64,000 nt of DNA from Trinickia fusca (GTDB lineage Bacteria; Pseudomonadota; Gammaproteobacteria; Burkholderiales; Burkholderiaceae). Below, piece after piece: positions 31,779-39,748 of the stretch. Each line of letters starts with the position of its first letter. The first letter of the stretch is position 1. The stretch lies in contig NZ_RBZV01000002.1 in the NCBI RefSeq assembly GCF_003628145.1, positions 434,001-498,000 of the forward strand. Direction: 5' to 3'. The position numbers and the translations under genes are program-made. The notes beneath the pieces were generated by a model. It worked only from the letters and a program-made list of their open reading frames with translations. It made no database searches and had not been told where the DNA came from.

Positions 31779-32657
31779 ATGAAAAAGCTGTTCACCGAGC
31801 GACAGGGCATCATAAAGCCGAGAGTCGCTGAGTCGCTCGACGACACAACGCGCAGCGCACTACTGACACTCATACGCGCACGCATAGACGAAGAATGGTT
31901 CGGCCTTGCTTTCCCGGACAAATGCAGCGACGGCTACGCGTATGCCGGGACGGATTTCGACAAGCTGGAGAATACGATAGCCGGCTATGGGCTTTTATCG
32001 CCACGGCAGCAGATTGATCCTGACGCCCCGCCAGCTGACGGCGCGATTTTCGACCTAATCGAGTTTTCCTACGAACATGTCGCCGAAGCGCTTGACCCAC
32101 AGTACCACCAGTACATGAGTCACTCGCACTACACCTATGACCAAGAAAGCGGACGAGAGAAGTTTGCGTCCGACGTGAATCGAATCTTCGAGCGCAATGG
32201 CATGGGTTTCGAACTGCTTGACGGCGAAGTGAGTCGCCTCGCCCCGGCCGTCATCGACCAAAGTCTAATCGAGACGCTGTTTCAGACGGGAGACGCGACA
32301 CTCAATACGCTACTGGAGACAGCTCGCCAGAAGTTCCTGAACCGCGACATCGATGTGCGGCGGGAGGCGCTTGAGAAGCTATGGGACGCCTGGGAACGCC
32401 TAAAGACGCTTGAACCCGGCAAGGACAAGAAGGGCAGCACCAGAGCATTACTCGATCGGGTTTCTTCCGAGCCGGAATTCCGAGACCGTCTCGAACAGGA
32501 GGCCACTCAACTAACCGCGATCGGGAATAAGTTCATGATCCGGCACACCGAGACAGACAAGGTGCCGATTGTCGAGTCGTCGCAGATCGATTACTTTTTT
32601 CATCGTATGTTCGCGCTGATCCGGCTGCTCTTGAAAGAGACGGACCGCGGAGGCTAA
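31779..32657 (+). CDS. AbiJ/HEPN-like protein, candidate abortive-infection effector
   Basis: A 292-residue cytosolic protein. It starts KKLFTERQGIIKPRVAESL...SALLTLIRARIDEEWFG, reminiscent of AbiJ N-terminal domains (F-x-x-R-x-G, then Leu-rich and a Trp). The C-terminal half is helical with a long LEKLWDAWERLKTLEPGKDKK segment and the motif AIGNKFMIRHTETDKV, where Arg-His and the preceding Asn resemble the active face of HEPN ribonucleases. The assignment is by pattern only. It is the last gene of the island operon, 23 bases after the previous one. Confidence 0.65.
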   Translation: MKKLFTERQGIIKPRVAESLDDTTRSALLTLIRARIDEEWFGLAFPDKCSDGYAYAGTDFDKLENTIAGYGLLSPRQQIDPDAPPADGAIFDLIEFSYEHVAEALDPQYHQYMSHSHYTYDQESGREKFASDVNRIFERNGMGFELLDGEVSRLAPAVIDQSLIETLFQTGDATLNTLLETARQKFLNRDIDVRREALEKLWDAWERLKTLEPGKDKKGSTRALLDRVSSEPEFRDRLEQEATQLTAIGNKFMIRHTETDKVPIVESSQIDYFFHRMFALIRLLLKETDRGG

Positions 32658-32770
32658 ATTGCCCAGCCGCAGGCAAGTGAATCAGCACTCTGCCTTGGCG
32701 CCATCTACTGGTCGTGATTTGCATCTTCTCGCAATCGTCCAGCAGCGTCTCAGCACAGACACAGCAGCGC

Positions 32771-32802
32771 GACGGCATTTCTGACGGTATATGCGCCGCT
32801 TT
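32771..32802 (+). repeat. GACGGTAT repeats, right end of the element
   Basis: GACGGCAT (32771-32778, one change) and GACGGTAT (32783-32790) with the same 12-base period and the same following gccgcttt as at the left end (28280-28310). Orientation is direct relative to the left copy. Confidence 0.6.
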
Positions 32803-32851
32803 TCGCTACCCTGCCTATGTGTCACAAGCGTTTGCCGCCAGATTCAACATA

Positions 32852-32914
32852 ATTGCGCGGTACGTGGAGCGGATGCTCGCCTCGTCCCCGGACGGCTATC
32901 AATCTCTGAAGTAG
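32852..32914 (+). repeat. attR-like duplicate of the ribE 3' end
   Basis: A 63-base second copy of the ribE tail, in the same frame sense (IARYVERML...SLK, stop TAG). It has no start codon or rest of ribE, so it is a gene remnant. Either this is the original chromosomal end of ribE or it was brought in with the element. Confidence 0.75.
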
Positions 32915-32939
32915 TTCGTTTTCGCGAACGGCATCCGGT

Positions 32940-32966
32940 CGTTCAGCTACTTTAGGTAGCTGAACG
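32940..32966. terminator. Hairpin between the ribE remnant and the amino-acid ABC operon
   Basis: An 11-base perfect stem cgttcagctac/gtagctgaacg with a five-base loop, directly after the minus-strand ABC ATPase stop. No T run follows, so it may be a terminator or an mRNA-end structure. Confidence 0.5.
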
Positions 32967-32969
32967 CAA

Positions 32970-33737
32970 CTACTTGAGCCGTCCCGCGAGAAATTGCTGC
33001 AACCGCTCGCTGCGAGGATTGACGAGAACCTCAGCGGGCGAGCCCTCTTCTTCGATCTTCCCTTTGTGCAGGAAGATCACATGATTCGACACGTTGCGCG
33101 CAAAGCCCATCTCGTGCGTGACCACGATCATGGTGCGCCCCTCTTCCGCCAGCGCTTGCATGACCTTGAGCACTTCGCCGACCAGTTCCGGGTCGAGCGC
33201 GGAGGTCGGCTCGTCGAACAACATCACTTCCGGCTCCATTGCCAGCGCGCGGGCGATGGCTACGCGCTGCTGCTGCCCACCGGACAGATGGGAGGGATAC
33301 TTCCGCTCCATATCGGCCGAGAGTCCCACCTTGGCCAAGTATTTACGTGCGCGCGCCTCTGCTTCTGCGCGGCTCAATCCCAGCACGCTAACCGGGGCCT
33401 CGATGACATTTTCGAGTACGGTCATGTGCGCCCACAGGTTGAAATGCTGGAACACCATCGAAAGCCGTGTACGCATCATTTGCAATTGCTTTGCTTCGCT
33501 AACCCGCAGGGAACCGTTTCGGTCCCGCATGGTTCTGATTTCTTCTGCGTTCAGCGTGATGCGCCCGGCACAGGGGGATTCGAGGAAATTGATACAACGC
33601 AAAAAGGTGCTCTTACCGGAGCCGCTGGACCCGATCAGGCTGATCACGTCACCGGCCTTCGCCTTGAGCGACACCCCCTTCAGCACCTCGTTGTCACCGA
33701 ACTTCTTATACACGTCATCGACAATCAGCTTGTACAT
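32970..33737 (-). CDS. Polar amino-acid ABC transporter ATP-binding protein (HisP type)
   Basis: A 255-residue ABC ATPase. Walker A is [14 protein letters not shown], then the Q-loop [14 protein letters not shown], signature [15 protein letters not shown] and Walker [15 protein letters not shown]. It resembles HisP and other histidine/arginine/lysine/octopine importers. It is the last gene of a minus-strand operon with two permeases and a binding protein, 34 bases after the nearer permease gene. Confidence 0.93.
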   Translation of the reverse strand: MYKLIVDDVYKKFGDNEVLKGVSLKAKAGDVISLIGSSGSGKSTFLRCINFLESPCAGRITLNAEEIRTMRDRNGSLRVSEAKQLQMMRTRLSMVFQHFNLWAHMTVLENVIEAPVSVLGLSRAEAEARARKYLAKVGLSADMERKYPSHLSGGQQQRVAIARALAMEPEVMLFDEPTSALDPELVGEVLKVMQALAEEGRTMIVVTHEMGFARNVSNHVIFLHKGKIEEEGSPAEVLVNPRSERLQQFLAGRLK

Positions 33738-33771
33738 GTTATGTACTCCGTCTTGGCTGCGTGGAGCCGGT

Positions 33772-34485
33772 TCAATGCCCTTGCGGCTTGAGAAAAGCGA
33801 GTAAGCGGGTTTCCATGCGTCGGAATCCCCATATCAGGACAAAAACTATCGCTGCGTACAGTCCTGCGGCGATACCGTAGGCCTGGAACGTCGCATAGGT
33901 AGCGGAATTGACATCACGCGCCACCTTCAAGATGTCAGGCACAGTGGCGGTAAATGCGAGTGTCGTCGCGTGCAGCATCAGGATCACTTCGTTGCTGTAG
34001 GACGGCAGCGCGCGCCGCAACGCAGACGGCAGAATGACTCGTGTATAGAGCGTGTATTTCGACATGCCGTAAGCCTGTGCAGCCTCGATCTCACCGTATG
34101 CGGTCTCCCTGATCGAGCCAGCAAAAATCTCAGTCGCATACGCGCACTCGTTCAGTGTAAAAGCCAGCAAAGTGCAATTCATCGCATTGCGAAAGAACTG
34201 ATCGAGCAGTGCGTGCGTATGAACAAAGTGCAGGCTATAGAGTCCTGTGTAGCAGAGGAGCAACTGCACATAGAGTGGCGTGCCGCGAAAGACGTACGTA
34301 TAAAACCAGACTGGTCCCGAGATGTAGCGGTTGCGCGAAGCACGCGCGATCGCCAATGGCACAGCGAGGCAAAAACCCGCCACGATTGACGCGACCAGCA
34401 GCCAGAGGGTCACGACCAGACCGGTGTAGTTGAAACCGTCCGAGTACAGATAGTTGGGCCAGTATTGGTGAATGAGATCGATCAC
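33772..34485 (-). CDS. Polar amino-acid ABC transporter permease (HisM type)
   Basis: A 237-residue inner-membrane protein with about five helices and the HAAT-family coupling loop region [20 protein letters not shown]. It pairs with the adjacent HisQ-type permease. The GTG start at 34485 overlaps the stop of that gene (GTGA), so translation is coupled. Confidence 0.92.
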   Translation of the reverse strand: MIDLIHQYWPNYLYSDGFNYTGLVVTLWLLVASIVAGFCLAVPLAIARASRNRYISGPVWFYTYVFRGTPLYVQLLLCYTGLYSLHFVHTHALLDQFFRNAMNCTLLAFTLNECAYATEIFAGSIRETAYGEIEAAQAYGMSKYTLYTRVILPSALRRALPSYSNEVILMLHATTLAFTATVPDILKVARDVNSATYATFQAYGIAAGLYAAIVFVLIWGFRRMETRLLAFLKPQGH

Positions 34486-35171
34486 AGCGTAGCCCTCCGC
34501 ACACCCGTCGCATAGCGTTTCTCCAACCGGTGTAACGCCAGATGGGAAACGGTAGTGATCGCCAGATAAATTGCGCCGGCAAACAACGTGAAAAAGAAGA
34601 ACTGGAGGGTGCTCCTCCCGGCGTCCTGCGATGCCTTGACCACGTCGGCCAGTCCGATGATCGAGACCAGTGCGGTCGCCTTCACCATCACCTGCCAGTT
34701 GTTGCCGATGCCAGGCAACGCAAAGCGCATCATCTGCGGGAACAGGATGCGGACGAATACCCGCCGCGAACTCAAGCCATAGGCGAAGCCGGCCTCCAGT
34801 TGTCCGCGCGGAACGGCGAGAAAGGCACCACGGAATGTTTCCGTAAAGTACGCGCCGTAAATGAAACCCAGCGTGATGACGCCCGCGACGAACGGGTCGA
34901 TATCAATCTGATCGGCGCTTACCGCGTCGGTCAGATCATTGAGCAGGATCTGCAAGCCATAAAACAGAAGCAGCATGAGAACCAGATCCGGTACGGCTCG
35001 AATCAGCGTTGTATAAATCGTGCCGATTCGCGAAAGCACGCGGTTCGGCGACAGTTTGGCCGCTGCACCAGCAAGACCCAATATGAAGGCCACAATCAGC
35101 GACAACACCGCAAGCTTGACGGTTTCCCATGTACCCGAGAGAAGCAACGGGCCAAAGCCGTGAAATAGCAT
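34482..35171 (-). CDS. Polar amino-acid ABC transporter permease (HisQ type)
   Basis: A 229-residue permease with about five membrane helices. It has TWETVKLAVLSLIVAFILG at the N terminus, the RAVPDLVLMLLLFYG segment and the coupling loop GQLEAGFAYGLSSRRVFVRI. Second gene of the operon, after the binding protein. Its 3' end overlaps the HisM-type gene by four bases. Confidence 0.92.
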   Translation of the reverse strand: MLFHGFGPLLLSGTWETVKLAVLSLIVAFILGLAGAAAKLSPNRVLSRIGTIYTTLIRAVPDLVLMLLLFYGLQILLNDLTDAVSADQIDIDPFVAGVITLGFIYGAYFTETFRGAFLAVPRGQLEAGFAYGLSSRRVFVRILFPQMMRFALPGIGNNWQVMVKATALVSIIGLADVVKASQDAGRSTLQFFFFTLFAGAIYLAITTVSHLALHRLEKRYATGVRRATL

Positions 35172-35193
35172 GGAACTCTATCCTTGGTGACAT

Positions 35194-35283
35194 GGCGCTA
35201 TCCACGCGATGTCCCAGCGTTGGGCCGGCACGGCACAACGAGTGCCGGGCACCACACAAGATGGGATAGCCGCGGATAGCGCC
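35194..35283 (-). other. Compound intercistronic hairpin between binding protein and permease genes
   Basis: Outer ten-base stem ggcgctatcc/ggatagcgcc (35194-35203 with 35274-35283) and inner stem ccggcac/gtgccgg (35225-35248). It sits just after the binding-protein stop. Such a structure probably stabilises the upstream message, raising binding-protein level (inference). Confidence 0.5.
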
Positions 35284-35306
35284 AGTGATGCGGGAATCCG
35301 ACGCGT

Positions 35307-36080
35307 TTAACGACCGTAGACGTCGAAGTCGAAATACTTCTTCTCGATCTTCTGGTAGGTGCCGTCTTTGATCATCTCGGCGATGGCCCTGTCGATGTTC
35401 GCCTTCAGATCGGTGTCTTCCTTGCGCAGGCCGATGCCGGCGCCGTTGCCGAGCGTCTTCGGATCATTGATCTCGTTTCCGGCAAACTGGAAGCCGGCGC
35501 CGCGCGGTGTCTTCAGAAAGCCGACATCCGCTTCCACGGCGTCTTGCAGCGAAGCATCCAGGCGCCCCGAGATCAGGTCGGTGTAGACCTGGTCCTGGTT
35601 CTGGTACGGCACGATCTTCACTCCCTTAGGCTCCCAATACGCCTTTGCGTAGGTCTCCTGAATGGTTCCCTGTTCGACCCCGACCGCCTTTCCTTTAAGG
35701 GACTCCGCTGTCGGCAGGATGGTCGAGCCCTGCTTCGCGACGAGGCGCGTCGGGGTCTTGAACAGCCTCGAAGAGAAAGCGATCTGTTCTTCGCGCTGCG
35801 GCGTCATTGACATGGATGACAGCACGCCATCGAATTTCTTCGCCTTCAAAGCCGGGATCATGCCGTCGAAGTCGTTTTCGACCCACACGCACTTTGCATT
35901 CAGACGCTTGCAGATCTCATTGCCGAGGTCGATGTCGAAGCCGACCACCTGACCGCTCGTGTTCTTTGACTCGAACGGCGGATAACTGGCATCGACGCCG
36001 AAGCGAATCGTGGACCAGTCTTTCGCGGAAACGCTGGCTGCGACAGCAACGAGCGCAATACACAAAGCGAACTTTTTCAT
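35307..36080 (-). CDS. Polar amino-acid ABC transporter substrate-binding protein
   Basis: A 257-residue periplasmic protein of SBP family 3. A signal peptide (1-19, MKKFALCIALVAVAASVSA) is followed by the mature IRFGVDASYPPFESKNTSG, GFDIDLGNEIC and ENDFDGMIPALKAKKFDG motifs of the lysine/arginine/ornithine/histidine/octopine group. The exact ligand cannot be read from sequence. First gene of the operon; two operator-like palindromes lie upstream. Confidence 0.93.
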   Translation of the reverse strand: MKKFALCIALVAVAASVSAKDWSTIRFGVDASYPPFESKNTSGQVVGFDIDLGNEICKRLNAKCVWVENDFDGMIPALKAKKFDGVLSSMSMTPQREEQIAFSSRLFKTPTRLVAKQGSTILPTAESLKGKAVGVEQGTIQETYAKAYWEPKGVKIVPYQNQDQVYTDLISGRLDASLQDAVEADVGFLKTPRGAGFQFAGNEINDPKTLGNGAGIGLRKEDTDLKANIDRAIAEMIKDGTYQKIEKKYFDFDVYGR

Positions 36081-36097
36081 GAATACTCCATACGTTC

Positions 36098-36114
36098 ATT
36101 TCGTAGTACGAAAT
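36098..36114. promoter_or_regulatory. Operator-like palindrome just upstream of the binding-protein gene
   Basis: ATTTCGTAGTACGAAAT is a perfect 8-1-8 palindrome, 18 bases before the ATG of the substrate-binding protein on the minus strand. Its position and symmetry suggest a repressor site; the regulator is unknown. Confidence 0.5.
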
Positions 36115-36212
36115 TCCAGCCGCACAGGGTGCCGGTCGAAGCTGCCAATCTGGAACATCGGGGCCTGTCAGGACGGGGTGGACATGCAAGAAATGTCTGA
36201 CCACACCCAACC

Positions 36213-36222
36213 TGTATATACA
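36213..36222. promoter_or_regulatory. HutC-like TGTA-N2-TACA element
   Basis: TGTATATACA, within cctgtatatacaag, matches the TGTA-N2-TACA form recognised by GntR-family HutC regulators of histidine use. A near copy is at 36344-36353. It lies 133 bases upstream of a histidine-type ABC operon. No HutC gene is in the window. Confidence 0.4.
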
Positions 36223-36657
36223 AGATAGTCCGGCTGTCTTTTTCGGAACAATCGGGGTTTGCGCGTAGGCACAGCCTGACTGAAGGGGCATTGATGGCGA
36301 TCCACGAATGCTGTGATCTTGCGTGCCGTCGAAATCGCCAATTTGTATAGACAGGAATGCTTTTTGTAATTTTCTAAACTGCGTTCTGCAAGGGCCGGTC
36401 AAGGTCTTAGCCACAGGACCAGCGCATAAGCGCCTCTGTAAGCCGCTTGTTGCGTCCCGGGCCGCCTGAGCGGCAACGCCCGTTCATCGCCCGAACATGC
36501 TCGATCCGGCATCGTGCGCGTCCCGCCATACCGGGTCGATAAATCAACGGTTACATGGTTTACAGCCGGCCAACCCTCCTGCGTGTGCATAATTCGGCCT
36601 TCCGCTCGCTAGACGTCACGGCGGCCGGAGGTCGGCTGCCGACAATTGGAGAACATC

Positions 36658-36795
36658 ATGACCCGTGTTGCAAAAATCCTGACCGTAACCGCCGTCGCAC
36701 TTGCCGTCCTTGCGCCCGCAATGGCTGAAGCTCGTCCTCATAAGGCGTGCCATGTGGACCATCACCATCACCGCGTGTGCCATTGGGTAAGGTAA
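36658..36795 (+). CDS. HHHH-motif small secreted protein
   Basis: A 45-residue product. Residues 1-24 form a signal peptide (MTRVAKILTVTAVALAVLAP, then AMAEA), and the mature part is PHKACHVDHHHHRVCHWVR. Two Cys flank a run of four His. It resembles the short HHHH-motif proteins annotated in Burkholderia relatives. A metal-binding role is plausible from composition but untested. A TTGGAGAA site precedes the ATG at 36658. Confidence 0.7.
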   Translation: MTRVAKILTVTAVALAVLAPAMAEARPHKACHVDHHHHRVCHWVR

Positions 36796-37066
36796 GCAAG
36801 TGATACGCGGGCAGGACACGTCGGCGGGTGACGACCGGCGTGCTCAGCCCGGGGCGCAGGCCCACCCTGGGTCGGTCCGTACCTCTATATGCGCCACATA
36901 CAGGCCGCAGCATTTCCCAGATGCAAATCGAGCCGCCGCGCTTGAAATGTCCGGTAACCAGACGATGGGCTTCGCTCGGGAAAAAGCGCCTCTTTCCCGT
37001 CTATTCTGACGGCACTGATGCGCGACGCGTACGCCGGACTCGCCGCCATCGACCAACGGAATCACG

Positions 37067-38167
37067 ATGGGCAACACACTGAATTTCTCGGGCGGCCCGG
37101 GCGCGTTACCCGTCGCCGTGCTGAACCAGGCGCGTGACGCCATCGTCTCGCTGCCCGAAACGGGCATATCGGTACTCGGCATGAGCCACCGATCGGACTG
37201 GTTTCTGTCGATCCTCGACGAAGCCGAACACAACATCCGCAAGCTGCTCGACCTTCCCGACCGCTATGCGCTGGCCTTCCTGCAAGGCGGCAGCAGCCTG
37301 CTGTTCGCCACGATCCCGATGAACTTCGCAACGCGCTCGTTCGCGCCGCCCGAATATGTGAGTTCGGGCTACTGGAGCAGCCGCGCGTCGGCCGAAGCCG
37401 GCCGCGTGGGCCCGTGCCGGGTCGCCTGGAGCGGGCAGCGCACGGGATTTTGCGATCTGCCCGAGCTCGACGCGCTCGATGTCGCCGCTAACGCCGCGTA
37501 CCTGCACTACGTGTCCAACGAAACCGTCGAAGGCCTGCAGTTCGCCGAGCCTGCGCGCGAGGTACGGGCCGATGTGCCGCCGTTGATCGCGGACATGTCC
37601 TCGGATTTCCTGTCGAAGCCCGTCGCCGTCGAGCGCTTCGGGATGATCTACGCACACGCGCAAAAGAACCTCGGCCCCGCCGGCGTCACCGTCGTGCTGA
37701 TCGATCGTGCATTGCTCGAGCGCATTCCTGAAGGACTGCCGAGCATCCTCGACTTCCGTACGCAGGTTACGCATCGTTCGAACTACAACACGCCGCCGGT
37801 GTTCGCAATCTATGTGCTCACGCTGGTCACGCGTTGGCTGCTCCACGACATCGGCGGGCTCGACGCGATGCAGCGCGTGAACGAAGCGAAGGCACGGCGC
37901 CTGTACGACACACTCGACAAGCTCGACGACGTCGTCACCGTGCATGCCGCGCGCCCCTGGCGCTCGCGCATGAATGCCGCCTTCACGTTCGGCGACGAGC
38001 GGCTCGACGCGGCCTTCATCGAAGCCGCCCGCGAGCGGGGCATCGTCGGCGTCGAGGGACACCGCTCGCTTGGCGGCCTGCGCGCTTCCCTTTACAACGC
38101 CGTCACGCTGGACGCAGTCGATACGCTCGCCGAAGCGTTGACCGAGTTCGGTCTGCAACGGGCCTGA
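37067..38167 (+). CDS. SerC-like phosphoserine aminotransferase family protein
   Basis: A 366-residue class V PLP aminotransferase. Its motifs are NFSGGPGALP at the start, GMSHRS, QGGSSLLFATIPMN, and the PLP-lysine motif HAQKNLGPAGV (Lys200). These are the landmarks of SerC (3-phosphoserine:2-oxoglutarate aminotransferase). It is not beside pheA or other serine/aromatic genes and is followed 30 bases later by a TPR/ATP-grasp gene. It may therefore be a paralogue with a pathway-specific substrate rather than the housekeeping SerC (inference). Confidence 0.85.
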   Translation: MGNTLNFSGGPGALPVAVLNQARDAIVSLPETGISVLGMSHRSDWFLSILDEAEHNIRKLLDLPDRYALAFLQGGSSLLFATIPMNFATRSFAPPEYVSSGYWSSRASAEAGRVGPCRVAWSGQRTGFCDLPELDALDVAANAAYLHYVSNETVEGLQFAEPAREVRADVPPLIADMSSDFLSKPVAVERFGMIYAHAQKNLGPAGVTVVLIDRALLERIPEGLPSILDFRTQVTHRSNYNTPPVFAIYVLTLVTRWLLHDIGGLDAMQRVNEAKARRLYDTLDKLDDVVTVHAARPWRSRMNAAFTFGDERLDAAFIEAARERGIVGVEGHRSLGGLRASLYNAVTLDAVDTLAEALTEFGLQRA

Positions 38168-38197
38168 AAGCGCGCGGCGCGGCCCTCAGGATACGAG

Positions 38198-39634
38198 ATG
38201 ACGCCCCCTGCTTCCGAACCGCCCCACCGCTCGGACGCGCCCGACGCTCCGCGAGCGGCGATCGAGCGTCTGAAGCGTGCGCTCGACGGCCGGCCGCTCG
38301 ACGTCGCCCTGCACGCGCAGATCCGCGACGCGATGCGCGCCGCCGGCGACGAGGATGGCTTCGCCGCGCACGAGCTCGCGCTTGCGGCCTTCGCCGCGTT
38401 CAGCGACGCCGGGCCCGAAGGGGTTGCGCTCGCGCTCTACAATCTCGCAACGGTCTACTTCATGAAGGGACGGTGGGACGAAGCTGCCTGCTGGTACCGG
38501 CACGCGCTTGCCGTCCACCCCGGCCTCGCGATCGCCCATCAGAATCTGGCGGCCGTCCTGGACGCCCAAGGCAGTAAGGCCGAGGCCGCGCGTCACCGCG
38601 AATGCGCATACCGACTGCAGCGCGTGTTCGTCGAGCCGGCCCTCGGCGTCGAGCGACGCCGTCTGCTGATCCTCGCCGTGGGGAACGGCAGCGGCAACAT
38701 TCCGATCGACACGATGCTGTCGTTCCAGACGACCTCCCGCATCAAGTACGCGATCGACTACGCGGACGAAGCGGAGGACGCCAGCCTGCCGCCCTACGAT
38801 CTCGTGTTCAACGCGATCGGCGACCCGGATTTCGCTGCGCCGCTCGCGGCCCGCATCGCGCGCTTTGCGCATCGTTGCGGCCGCCCCGTGCTCAATCCGC
38901 CCGAGGCGATCGAACGTACGTTCCGGCATCGCACGGCCGCGCTGCTCGAACCGGTACGCGACGCGATCGTGCCGCGCTGCCTGCGCCTCGACGCATGCCC
39001 GCCCACAGCCGACGCGTTGGCGCAACGGCTCGCCCAAGCCGGCATCACACTCCCCTTGCTGCTGCGGCCGCTCGGCACACACGGCGGCGAGGGGCTGACG
39101 CTACAGACGTCGCTCGACACGCTCTGGTCCGCACTCTCGAAGCTCGACCACCCCTGCTATCTGACGGCTTACCACGACGTTCGCAGTGCCGACGGCTATT
39201 TCCGCAAGTACCGGATGATCTACGTCGACCGCGAGCCCTTCGCTTATCACCTCGCGATCTCGCCGAACTGGATGGTGCATTACTTCTCCGCGGAAATGGT
39301 CGAAGCGCCGTGGAAGCTCGAGGAGGAGCGGCGCTTTCTTGCCGATCCGCACGCCGCGCTCGGTGCAGCCGCGATGCATGCGATCGTGGAGATCGGCCGC
39401 CAGCTCGATCTCGACTATTGCGGCATCGACTTCACGCTTTTGCCGGATGGACGGATCCTCGTGTTCGAGGCCAACGCGGCGATGCTCGCGCATCGGGAAT
39501 CCGCGAGCGGCCCGCTCGCCCACAAGAATCCATTCGTCGACCGCATTGCCGATGCGATCGAGCGAATGCAGGTGTGCGCCACACGCACGCCCGGATCGTC
39601 CTCAACGACGGAACCGACATCCTCGTCGATCTGA
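38198..39634 (+). CDS. TPR plus ATP-grasp-like protein
   Basis: A 478-residue protein. Residues about 75-130 form TPR-like helices (YNLATVYFMKGRWDEAACWYRHALAVHP). From about 150 onward it resembles a RimK/ATP-grasp fold: RRLLILAVGNGSGN, a nucleotide-binding LLLRPLGTHGGEGL, and the metal-site region DYCGIDFTLLPDGRILVFEANAAM. ATP-grasp enzymes join a carboxylate to an amine or thiol. It is probably cotranscribed with the SerC-like gene, suggesting that an amino acid made by that enzyme is ligated (inference). Substrate unknown. Confidence 0.75.
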   Translation: MTPPASEPPHRSDAPDAPRAAIERLKRALDGRPLDVALHAQIRDAMRAAGDEDGFAAHELALAAFAAFSDAGPEGVALALYNLATVYFMKGRWDEAACWYRHALAVHPGLAIAHQNLAAVLDAQGSKAEAARHRECAYRLQRVFVEPALGVERRRLLILAVGNGSGNIPIDTMLSFQTTSRIKYAIDYADEAEDASLPPYDLVFNAIGDPDFAAPLAARIARFAHRCGRPVLNPPEAIERTFRHRTAALLEPVRDAIVPRCLRLDACPPTADALAQRLAQAGITLPLLLRPLGTHGGEGLTLQTSLDTLWSALSKLDHPCYLTAYHDVRSADGYFRKYRMIYVDREPFAYHLAISPNWMVHYFSAEMVEAPWKLEEERRFLADPHAALGAAAMHAIVEIGRQLDLDYCGIDFTLLPDGRILVFEANAAMLAHRESASGPLAHKNPFVDRIADAIERMQVCATRTPGSSSTTEPTSSSI

Positions 39635-39748
39635 CTATTTGGTTGCAGCGATTGTCGTGATGTTGTTAGTCGGCCTGAGAATAGTTGCTCGACGCACCAA
39701 GCCGTGACATTTCTTCCTCGGCATCGAGGCTGTGGATCAGCGTGTGTG

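Larger units (their letters stand above)
28151..32914. mobile_element. Integrated element at the 3' end of ribE, no integrase seen
   Basis: Seen directly: the final 63 bp of ribE (28151-28213) are repeated at 32852-32914, with 26 of the first 27 bases identical and the repeat falling off gradually; the homology starts abruptly at both copies. A second direct repeat of about 32 bp (28280-28310 and 32771-32802) containing GACGGTAT units lies just inside the ends. DNA between is richer in A+T than neighbours and contains only accessory-type genes. Inference: a tyrosine-recombinase-type element inserted into ribE while restoring its end. No integrase, transposase or replication gene is present, so it would be non-autonomous or decayed. 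Confidence 0.75.
36081..36657. promoter_or_regulatory. Upstream region of the amino-acid ABC operon
   Basis: 577 bases without a supported gene. It includes the palindrome at 36098-36114 and the TGTA-N2-TACA element at 36213-36222 (both annotated separately), and a one-mismatch copy TGTATAGACA at 36344-36353. The rest shows no recognisable feature. Confidence 0.45.

Noticed and set aside
36211-36226. LexA box at cctgtatatacaag
   Set aside because: The required CTG-N10-CAG spacing is not met; TGTA-N2-TACA is a better description.
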